Origin: Candidatus Gastranaerophilales bacterium
Lineage (GTDB): Bacteria; Cyanobacteriota; Vampirovibrionia; Gastranaerophilales; Gastranaerophilaceae
Direction of reading: 5' to 3'
Assembly (NCBI GenBank): GCA_900768915.1
Contig: CAAGEQ010000006.1
Location: forward strand, 1-19,252
DNA length: 19,252 nt
Shown in pieces: positions 6,283-12,936 of this stretch (position 1 is the first letter of the stretch; each line of letters opens with the position of its first letter). Both the position numbers and the translations under genes were made by a program. The notes under the pieces are model-generated. The model was not told where the DNA came from and did not search any database. It was given only the letters and a program-made list of their open reading frames with translations.

Positions 6283-8913
6283 ATGTTAGATTTGTTGTTT
6301 AAGTGGTTAGGTGGTTCAAATGAACAAAAGATTAAAAGTATTGAAGGTGTTATTGAACATATAAATGCTTTAGAACCTGAATTTGAAAAACTATCAGACG
6401 ATGAATTGAAGGCGAAAACACAAGAATTTAAAGAAATTTTGTCTAAAAGAGAGGTTTCAGAAGATTTTCGTGAAGATAGAAAACTTGAAAAAGAAGCATT
6501 GGATAAGATTTTACCAGAGGCATTCGCAACAGTTAGAGAAGCAGCAAAACGTGTTTTAAATATGCGTCATTTTGATGTTCAGCTTATGGGCGGTTATTTT
6601 TTGCATAACGGTCAAATTGCTGAAATGAGAACTGGTGAAGGTAAAACTCTTGTTGCGACGTTGCCAGCATATCTTAATGCCTTAACAGGTAAGGGTGTTC
6701 ACGTTATTACAGTTAACGATTATTTGGCAAAACGTGATAGCGAATGGATGGGCAGAGTTTATAGATTTTTAGGTCTAACAGTTGGTGTTATTTTGGCAGA
6801 TAATCGTGGTGCTTCTGAATATGATGACAAACGTGCAGCCTATAGATGTGATATCACTTATGGTACAAATAATGAATTTGGTTTTGATTATTTGCGAGAT
6901 AATATGGCTACAAGTAATGATATGCTTGTTCAAAGACCATATAATTATGCGATTATTGATGAAGTTGATAGTATTTTGATTGATGAGGCAAGAACTCCAC
7001 TTATTATTAGTGGTAAGTTAGAAAAATCTGCTGATACATATAAATTAATGGCAAAAATTGCACCAAAATTGAAAAAAGACGTTGATTATGAAGTTGATGA
7101 GAAGAACAAAAATGTTATTCTTACAGAAGAAGGTATTGCAAATGCTGAAAAATTGATTGGTTGCAAAGACTTGTTTGATATTTCTAATCAATTTGCACAT
7201 CATTTGTTGCAAGCATTGAAAGCAAAAGAATTATTTATTAAAGATACAGATTATGTTGTTAAAAATGGCGAAGTAATGATTGTCGATGAGTTTACAGGAC
7301 GTTTGATGGAAGGTCGTCGTTGGTCTGATGGACTTCACCAAGCAGTTGAAGCAAAAGAACACGTAAAAATTCAAGATGAAACTCAAACATTAGCAAGTAT
7401 TACTTTCCAAAACTTGTTTAGATTGTATCCAAAATTGTCTGGTATGACAGGTACTGCAATGACAGAAGAAGCAGAATTCGGAAAAATTTATAACCTAGAA
7501 GTTACAGTTATTCCAACAAATAAAAAAGATATAAGAATAAATTATCCAGACGTAATTTATAAAACTGAAAGAGCAAAATTCAATGCTGTTGTTGAAGATA
7601 TTATTGCTCAACATAAGATTGGCAGACCTGTACTTGTTGGTACTATTAGTATTGAAAAGTCAGAATATTTATCAAAACTACTAAAAAAACGTGGTATTAA
7701 ACATAATGTATTGAATGCTAAATATCACGAAAAAGAAGCATATATTATTGCTCAGGCTGGTAGATATGGTGCTGTTACGATTGCGACAAATATGGCTGGT
7801 CGTGGTACAGATATTCTTTTAGGTGGTAATGCTGAATATTTGGCAAAAGATATGTTAGACACAAAAGGTTATAATCCAGAAACGACACCTGATTATGAAG
7901 AAAAGAAAAAACAGGCATTATCTCAAGCAAAACAAATTACAACTGAAGAACATGAAAAAGTTGTTGCAGCAGGTGGTTTGCATGTAATTGGTACAGAACG
8001 TCATGAATCAAGACGTATTGATAACCAGTTAAGAGGTCGTGCTGCTCGTCAAGGGGACCCTGGTTCTACTAGATTTTTCTTGTCATTAGAAGATAATTTG
8101 ATGAGAATATTTGGTGGTGATAAGTTGATGCATATTATGACAATGTTGAATGTTGAAGAGGATATGGCTATTGAATCACCATTGATTACAAAACAAATTC
8201 AATCTGCTCAAAGAAAAGTCGAAACATATCACTTTGATATTCGTAAGAATGTACTTGAATATGATGATGTTATGAATATTCAGAGAGAAAAATTTTATGC
8301 ACAGAGAAAACGTGTACTTAATCAATGCAATTTATCTGAGGATTTGTTATTCATGATGGATAGAGAACTTGATAGATTGTTGAAGAGTTATATTTCACCT
8401 GAGATGAATCCAGAAGAATATATTAAAGATGATTTAGAATCACTTGTAAGAGAATTACATTCTATTGTTCCACAATTGGATTATATTAAGGTTGAAGATA
8501 TTAAAGATAAAAGATTTAGCGAAATTTATGATTCGTTACGTGAAGCAATGAACAACGCATATCGTGATCATGAAGCAGAAATAGTTAATTTCTACAATGA
8601 TGTTATGTCGCAATATGATAAAGATTTTAAACCACAAGAATTGTATGCAGATGATAATGTTATGCGTTCTTTAGAGAGAGATATTTTATTAAGAGTTGTT
8701 GATAATAAATGGATTGACCATTTGCACAATATTGATATGTTAAAAGATGGTATTGGGTTGCGTGCTTATGGGCAAAAAGATCCATTGATTGAGTATAAAA
8801 AAGAAGCATACGATTTGTATAATACTATGATGCATGAGGTTCAAGGCGAAACTGTTAAGTATTTGTTTAGAACAAAATTTGGTGTGCAGTTCGTTGGTGA
8901 AAACGAAGTATAA
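6283..8913 (+). CDS. secA: Preprotein translocase ATPase SecA
   Basis: SecA is the motor that pushes unfolded secretory proteins through SecYEG at the inner membrane. The 876-residue protein has Walker A MRTGEGKT at 115-122, Walker B IDEVDSIL with D226, the preprotein cross-linking domain after it, LSGMTGTA at the start of the second nucleotide-binding domain, TNMAGRGTDI and QLRGRAARQGDPG motifs, then scaffold and wing domains. It ends at FVGENEV and lacks the C-terminal CxCx8C[HC] zinc-binding tail that binds SecB or phospholipid in many SecAs. AAGAGGA precedes the ATG. It stands alone between a divergent small gene and an unknown downstream gene; the secreted SLH protein in this window is a likely client. 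Confidence 0.97.
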   Translation: MLDLLFKWLGGSNEQKIKSIEGVIEHINALEPEFEKLSDDELKAKTQEFKEILSKREVSEDFREDRKLEKEALDKILPEAFATVREAAKRVLNMRHFDVQLMGGYFLHNGQIAEMRTGEGKTLVATLPAYLNALTGKGVHVITVNDYLAKRDSEWMGRVYRFLGLTVGVILADNRGASEYDDKRAAYRCDITYGTNNEFGFDYLRDNMATSNDMLVQRPYNYAIIDEVDSILIDEARTPLIISGKLEKSADTYKLMAKIAPKLKKDVDYEVDEKNKNVILTEEGIANAEKLIGCKDLFDISNQFAHHLLQALKAKELFIKDTDYVVKNGEVMIVDEFTGRLMEGRRWSDGLHQAVEAKEHVKIQDETQTLASITFQNLFRLYPKLSGMTGTAMTEEAEFGKIYNLEVTVIPTNKKDIRINYPDVIYKTERAKFNAVVEDIIAQHKIGRPVLVGTISIEKSEYLSKLLKKRGIKHNVLNAKYHEKEAYIIAQAGRYGAVTIATNMAGRGTDILLGGNAEYLAKDMLDTKGYNPETTPDYEEKKKQALSQAKQITTEEHEKVVAAGGLHVIGTERHESRRIDNQLRGRAARQGDPGSTRFFLSLEDNLMRIFGGDKLMHIMTMLNVEEDMAIESPLITKQIQSAQRKVETYHFDIRKNVLEYDDVMNIQREKFYAQRKRVLNQCNLSEDLLFMMDRELDRLLKSYISPEMNPEEYIKDDLESLVRELHSIVPQLDYIKVEDIKDKRFSEIYDSLREAMNNAYRDHEAEIVNFYNDVMSQYDKDFKPQELYADDNVMRSLERDILLRVVDNKWIDHLHNIDMLKDGIGLRAYGQKDPLIEYKKEAYDLYNTMMHEVQGETVKYLFRTKFGVQFVGENEV

Positions 8914-8977
8914 GTATAGATTTTATTATTAATATTTGTTAATGTCTTGTAGAATATTAGCAATAAATGATAAAAAA

Positions 8978-8995
8978 ATATCTTATATAAGATAT
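8978..8995. promoter_or_regulatory. 18-bp perfect palindrome over a start codon
   Basis: ATATCTTATATAAGATAT is fully self-complementary and contains the first two bases of the ATG at 8994. It could be an operator or the core promoter. No ribosome binding site precedes this start. Confidence 0.45.
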
Positions 8996-9932
8996 GAACG
9001 TGTGTGGTTATCAATCGAATAATTCTTATGCTCCGTCATTTGGTGCAATGAAAAAATCAATGTTTAAAGGTATTGATTTAGCAGTAGTGGAAAAGTTTAA
9101 AGCCCCTATTGAAAAATTTGATACAAATGCTGATTTGCAACATTGGGCAGAAAGTAAGTTCGACTTGGTTTGTCGTCATAATTATGGTGGTAGAACTACG
9201 TCTACATCATATCAACGTCAAAATGCTGTTGATGAGTGGCAATCTGCTTTAAATAGTGGTTCATATTCTCCAACAGAAAGATATTTGATTATGAACGGTC
9301 TTACAAAAGGTTTGAAGCCAAATGACGATACAATATGTATGTCACATAACAAAAGTGTTTTAGATGATACATTGACTGAATTAAAATCTAAATTGGAAGA
9401 AAATCCAAAAGAACAGTTTGATTTCGGTAAAATGTATAAATCTCATTTGCAACAATTATATTCAGCAGGTGATAAAATTGATGAAAATACTACTAGATGG
9501 ATAGTTATTCCGTCTAAAATAAATGATTCAGAACATTTTTTAGATAATGTTAAAAGATTACAAACTTTATCACACGATAATTGGTGTACTAAAGCAAAAG
9601 GTGCTGATTTGTATTTAAAAGATGGTGATTTTCATATTTATTTTGAAAAGGGAAAACCGAAAATTGCATTACGTTTTGTAGATGACGAGATTAGAGAAAT
9701 TCAAGGTGTAAATAATGATCGTATTATTCAACCTGAATATATTGAGGTTATGGAAAAACACTTGAAAGATAATGATTTATATTTGGGTGATAGGGCGGAA
9801 CGTGATTTTTTAGCTTCAAAAGAGTTGGCAATGCCTAAAAAAGTTACTTCTGAACCTATTCAACAAGAGATTAAACAATCAAAGCAAGAAAATCAAGGTT
9901 TGTTCGGTTTTATTAAGAAGTTGTTTAGTTAA
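8994..9932 (+). CDS. Unknown 312-aa protein with WC-type beta module
   Basis: No family is recognised with confidence. The N-terminus is short, polar and tyrosine- and asparagine-rich, leading to PSFGAMKKS. I associate N-terminal SFGA-like motifs with unknown proteins of this lineage, from memory only. Residues about 160-270 form a module with LSHDNWCTKAKGADLYLKDG, DFHIYFEKGKPKIALRF and REIQGVNND, which reads as several beta strands and recalls a WC motif plus YL-G-F-YF pattern seen in some phage- and plasmid-linked proteins; I do not assign it. The C-terminus (from about 285) is a Gln/Lys-rich linker and a short amphipathic end GLFGFIKKLFS that could touch membranes. There is no signal peptide. 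The start overlaps an 18-bp palindrome. It follows secA by 80 bases without a clear terminator. Confidence 0.75.
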   Translation: MNVCGYQSNNSYAPSFGAMKKSMFKGIDLAVVEKFKAPIEKFDTNADLQHWAESKFDLVCRHNYGGRTTSTSYQRQNAVDEWQSALNSGSYSPTERYLIMNGLTKGLKPNDDTICMSHNKSVLDDTLTELKSKLEENPKEQFDFGKMYKSHLQQLYSAGDKIDENTTRWIVIPSKINDSEHFLDNVKRLQTLSHDNWCTKAKGADLYLKDGDFHIYFEKGKPKIALRFVDDEIREIQGVNNDRIIQPEYIEVMEKHLKDNDLYLGDRAERDFLASKELAMPKKVTSEPIQQEIKQSKQENQGLFGFIKKLFS

Positions 9933-10130
9933 GTGCTGTTTTGAGATATATCTTATTAAATAATAGATGCTGAAACGAGTTCAGCATGACTGTTGGGTTG
10001 TGTTGTTCCGAATTCATTTCGGAATTCAATACGGAAGAGATGTTGAAACGAATTCTACATGACGGTTTAGTTTCTCGTCATTCCGAACTTGTTTCGGAAT
10101 CTCTATAATTTTTTCAATTTGTTAAATTAT
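9933..10130. repeat. Cluster of short palindromic repeats, left of copy A
   Basis: Two hairpin families alternate. Type 1 is GATGCTGAAACGAGTTCAGCATGAC (9966-9990, perfect 8-bp stem), with a degraded copy at 10040-10063. Type 2 is TTCCGAA-5-TTCGGAA (10006-10024), with another copy GTCATTCCGAACTTGTTTCGGAATC beginning at 10077. Similar GTCATTCC/CATGAC palindromes are scattered between genes in many bacteria. No gene is seen here. Confidence 0.8.
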
Positions 10131-10487
10131 TTCGCAACATTTCTTTGGCCGCAAAGAAACGTTGCACAAAGCGGATTGCCGACAGAGTGCGAAAGGGCTT
10201 GGAGTAGTCCAAGACCTGTAGGCACGTTTAACGTCGGCAACCAAGCAGAAACTCCTGACCTCTAATTTGATTGAATGCACTCCGCAATAAACGGCATCGT
10301 TCAAATTTAAATCAAAAAGCGTGGTTTTTGATTATAAATTTTCACCTCTCACATTCGTTCGTGCCTTTGCCCCGTTTGTTTCGGAACTCGTGAATTTACA
10401 AATATTTTTTATGCTAGTAAATTCACTCAAACACCTCAACAACGAGCAGAATAAAACAATGATGGTTCATTACGTTAAGGTCGAATT
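10131..10487 (+). repeat. Structured repeat element, copy A
   Basis: About 357 bp, clearly less AT-rich than its surroundings and without a credible gene. Hairpins in order are: GCAACATTTCTTTG (10134-10147) with 10152-10165; a nested stem TTGCCGAC (10176-10183) with GTCGGCAA (10233-10240), enclosing GTGC/GCAC, AGG/CCT and CTTGGA-GTAG-TCCAAG (10198-10213); an outer GCGGA (10171-10175) with TCCGC (10281-10285); AAATTTA+AATCAAAAA (10303-10318) with 10325-10341 around GCGTGG; and GTGAATTTAC (10390-10399) with GTAAATTCAC (10417-10426). GGAGT in the apical region (10201-10205) could pair with ACTCC at 10251-10255. Bases 10168-10487 match copy B at about 96-97%. It is either a non-autonomous mobile element or a structured RNA; the transcribed strand is unknown. 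Confidence 0.85.
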
Positions 10488-10551
10488 TTATTTATCGTTT
10501 GTAAAATTATGTCCTTATGAGGAGTGAAACGACGAAGTAATTCAGTATAGA

Positions 10552-10620
10552 GTCATTCCGAACTTGTTTCGGAATCTCTATATAAATAGATGCTGAAACG
10601 AAGTCTACATGACGGTTATT
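10552..10620. repeat. Short palindromic repeats, right of copy A
   Basis: GTCATTCCGAACTTGTTTCGGAATCTCTATA starts at 10552 and is identical over 31 bases to the copy at 10077-10107. It is followed by a type 1 unit, GATGCTGAAACGAAGTCTACATGAC (starting near 10589). The same two families therefore lie on both sides of copy A. The rest of 10488-10728 shows nothing else recognisable. Confidence 0.8.
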
Positions 10621-10728
10621 TTTTTGTCATTTTGAATTTATTTTTTAATCTATTAAATTATTGCCTTAAATGATATAATTTAGATGATTTTCTGCGAATT
10701 ATATTATATTTTATAAAGAAAAATGCAT

Positions 10729-10761
10729 AAAAAAATATCTCTCAATTTTGAGAGATATTTT
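10729..10761 (-). terminator. Intrinsic terminator of the SLH gene
   Basis: AAAATATCTCTC (10732-10743) pairs perfectly with GAGAGATATTTT (10750-10761) around AATTTT. On the minus strand it starts ten bases after the stop codon and ends in a T tract (10735-10729). Confidence 0.88.
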
Positions 10762-10770
10762 CATTAAATC

Positions 10771-11922
10771 TTATTGATAATAAATCCAGCCGTTTGTTAG
10801 GTCGGTTTTTATCTCTTTCAAGAACTTCACATAAACTGTACCACCTTGTGGAAGTATTAATTTTTCACCTTTGAACACTTTTCTTACCCAAGTCATGAAC
10901 TTGTTCTTTTTCATACTTACGTTACCAACTGTTTCAAGCATAAAGTTTTGGTCGTTAGGTGTATTGATGATATTTGTACCGAGTTGGATAACACCATTTC
11001 TTACAAACCATCTTCCTGCTTGTACTTCTTGTAATTCACCACTAAATTTTGTTCCTTTGTAGATAAGGATATATTTATCTTTAGTGATGTAGTTTTGTGT
11101 TGCTTCACCTGTGAATTGTTCGCCTTTTGTAGATGTTTGAGAAGAAAATCCTCTGTTTACATTAATAGGTACAACTGCTCCTTCTGGGATTGTACCAACT
11201 GAACCTTGAACGTATGCAGTAGGGATTACATAGCCTTCGCCAGTTTTTTTCCTCATTGCTTCTGCAAGTTTCGCATTTGGGTTTAATTTTGCTTGAATCA
11301 TCATGTTGTTTAGGATTGCAGTTACTTCTGCTCTTGTTGCTGGTCTATCTGCATCAACATAATTTGCTCTTTGTGGAATAGATGCGAACATGTCTAGAAT
11401 TTCTGCTTTGCCGGCTGCAACCATAAACCATTCTGGTATATCGTTTACATCTTTATATTTTTTTTCTAAGACATCGTGTGCTTTTTGAGCACTGATTTGT
11501 TCTGTTGTTAGTGAGTTTACTGCAATATTTATTGCTTCTGCTCTAGATACAGGATCTTCAGGTCTGAATTTCTCAGAATCTTTTGTATTAGAGATTAAAT
11601 CGAAATATACGGCTTTTTCGATTGCTTCGTAAGCCCAATATGTGTCATCAATGTCAGTATATTTAATCGGTTGGATAACATTTGCGTGTTCTTGTCCAAG
11701 TGCTTTGATTGCCATTGATGCGAATTCTGCTCTCGTTACGTTGTCGTCAGGTTTGAATGTCCCATCAGGATAACCGATTACGATACTTTGTTCTGACAAA
11801 TCTTTGATTTGTTTGTATGCCCAATGTGATTCTGTCATATCAGAAAAGAATGCAAGTGCACATTGTGTTGATAGAGTGAATATAAATAATGCACTTATTA
11901 TGCTTAATAGTAGTTTTTTCAT
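10771..11922 (-). CDS. Secreted SLH-domain protein
   Basis: The 383-residue protein has a signal peptide (basic MKK, hydrophobic core, ALA before FF near residue 24) and three S-layer homology repeats: about 27-75 with HWAYKQI and GYPDGTFKPDDNVTRAEFA, about 88-140 with YWAYEAIEKAV and RPEDPVSRAEA, and about 155-210 with RPATRAEVTAIL. SLH repeats bind cell-wall polysaccharide, and in Cyanobacteria they anchor outer-membrane porins. The 170-residue C-terminal part is beta-rich (KYILIYKGTKFSGELQEV, VQLGTNIINTPN-like strands) and matches no family I can name; it is too short for an SLH porin barrel. AGGAG lies six bases before ATG. The gene is enclosed by direct repeats A and B. Confidence 0.9.
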   Translation of the reverse strand: MKKLLLSIISALFIFTLSTQCALAFFSDMTESHWAYKQIKDLSEQSIVIGYPDGTFKPDDNVTRAEFASMAIKALGQEHANVIQPIKYTDIDDTYWAYEAIEKAVYFDLISNTKDSEKFRPEDPVSRAEAINIAVNSLTTEQISAQKAHDVLEKKYKDVNDIPEWFMVAAGKAEILDMFASIPQRANYVDADRPATRAEVTAILNNMMIQAKLNPNAKLAEAMRKKTGEGYVIPTAYVQGSVGTIPEGAVVPINVNRGFSSQTSTKGEQFTGEATQNYITKDKYILIYKGTKFSGELQEVQAGRWFVRNGVIQLGTNIINTPNDQNFMLETVGNVSMKKNKFMTWVRKVFKGEKLILPQGGTVYVKFLKEIKTDLTNGWIYYQ

Positions 11923-11938
11923 ATTATTCTCCTTTTAG

Positions 11939-11985
11939 ATTATATATGATTATTTTAATGGATATTTTTCTTGTGAACAAGAAAA
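11939..11985 (-). promoter_or_regulatory. SLH gene promoter and 20-bp palindrome
   Basis: TATAAT on the minus strand (11944-11939) lies 16 bases before the ATG. Upstream, TTTTCTTGT-GA-ACAAGAAAA (11966-11985) is a palindrome with 9-bp arms. Its centre falls near -43 from the inferred start, where a class II activator would bind. No good -35 is present. Confidence 0.5.
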
Positions 11986-12105
11986 CAATATATGTTTACA
12001 AAGTATAAAATTATTTGATATATTTTTTATTAAAATAAATTTTAATTAATAATTGAAGGTCAGGCTCTGCCGGACAAAGTATAAATGTTTAATATGTTTA
12101 ATTGT

Positions 12106-12514
12106 TTCGCAACATTTCTTTGATTATATTGTTTTAACTGTTTTCTTTCTTTCGGAGTTGCGAAGCCCAAAGAAAGAAAACAGTAGAAAAAGAAAGCGGA
12201 TTGCCGACAGAGTGCGAAAGGGCTTGGAGTAGTCCAAGACCTGTAGGCACGTTTAACGTCGGCAACCAAGCAGAAACTCCTGACCTTTAATTTGATTGCC
12301 AGCACTCCGCAATAAACGGCACCGTTCAAATTTAAATCAAAAAGCGTGGTTTTTGATTATAAATTTTCACCTCTCACATTCGTTCGTGCCTCTGCTCCGT
12401 TTGTTTCGGAACTCGTGAATTTACAGATATTTTTAATATGCTAGTAAATTCACTCAAACACCTCAACAACTAGCAGAATAAAACAATGATGGTTCATTTC
12501 GTTAAGGTCGAATT
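12106..12514 (+). repeat. Structured repeat element, copy B
   Basis: Bases 12193-12514 match copy A 10168-10487 with about ten substitutions and one 2-base indel. The first 94 bases of this core are identical. The 5' hairpin differs: instead of the short GCAAC stem of A it has CTGTTTTCTTTCTTT (12139-12153) pairing perfectly with AAAGAAAGAAAACAG over 15 bp. All other stems are kept, and differences fall mainly in loops and linkers, including the loop of the last hairpin. It has the same orientation as copy A and lies upstream of the SLH gene. The flank 11986-12105 is AT-rich, with GGTCAGGCTCTGCCGG at 12058-12073 and nothing else seen. Confidence 0.85.
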
Positions 12515-12597
12515 TCACTTCTCACTTGTTAAATCACGTCATTACTTGACATGTACAGTAGTAACGATAAGTAAAATATAACAAATATAACATAACT

Positions 12598-12870
12598 AAA
12601 AATCGGCAATAGCGGAGTGAACCGAGAATGTTAATGAAACATTATGTCGAACTGTTTGAGTGATTTTGAAACATTTAAAATATACAAAATCACGAGTTGT
12701 GAGACTCGATTGTTGAATTATACAATTCTCGTGTGAACGGAAGCGTCGCCGAGAGTTTCTTTCCGCCTCGTTCCCTCTTGAATTATTTGGCTAGTCGCAA
12801 AAACGTGGTTTTGCTCCTAGTTACGGGCTTATGCCCTACCAAAAATTCGCTTTGCGGTCAAAGAAATGAG
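12598..12870 (-). repeat. Rearranged, divergent relative of the structured element (C)
   Basis: Read on the minus strand this stretch shares modules with A and B. ATTTCTTTGACCGCAAAG (12867-12850) matches copy A at 17 of 18 bases. AACTCGTGA, a hairpin and TCACTCAAAC (12698-12654) match A/B outside the stem, while the stem itself is GTGATTTTG/CAAAATCAC instead of GTGAATTTAC/GTAAATTCAC. CACTCCGC recurs at 12619-12612. Other hairpins are GCAAAA-ACGTGG-TTTTGC (12797-12814), whose loop resembles the A/B loop GCGTGG on the plus strand, and GGGC-TTAT-GCCC (12825-12836). Module order is not the same as in A and B. It lies just downstream of gshA, which reads in the same direction. No gene is seen. Confidence 0.6.
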
Positions 12871-12936
12871 GCATTAAAATTTTATTAAAATAATTTATAA
12901 TTAAAAATCAATATAATATATATTTATATAAAAACA

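Noticed and set aside
10122..10304. 60-residue minus-strand open frame in copy A, similar to one in copy B
   Set aside because: The similarity comes from the repeated DNA. The few A/B differences inside it change amino acids (E/K, HS/LA, D/G), the N- and C-terminal contexts differ, and the same bases form long hairpins.
10131..10487. Copy A as RNase P RNA, tmRNA, 6S RNA or a CRISPR array
   Set aside because: The consensus segments of those RNAs that I know are not present, and there are no regularly spaced short direct repeats. I cannot run a covariance search, so a remote match is not excluded.
10321..10527. 68-residue plus-strand open frame in copy A
   Set aside because: It starts inside a hairpin loop, has no ribosome binding site and is not supported by copy B.
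12060..12329. 89-residue minus-strand open frame in copy B
   Set aside because: It crosses the B hairpin and the repeat border, so its C-terminal half has no counterpart in copy A. No ribosome binding site is seen and the structure explanation fits better.
10131..12514. A and B as ends of a composite transposon carrying the SLH gene
   Set aside because: No transposase gene is present in the copies or between them, and no clear terminal inverted repeats or target duplications are visible. Kept only as a recombination or cassette hypothesis.
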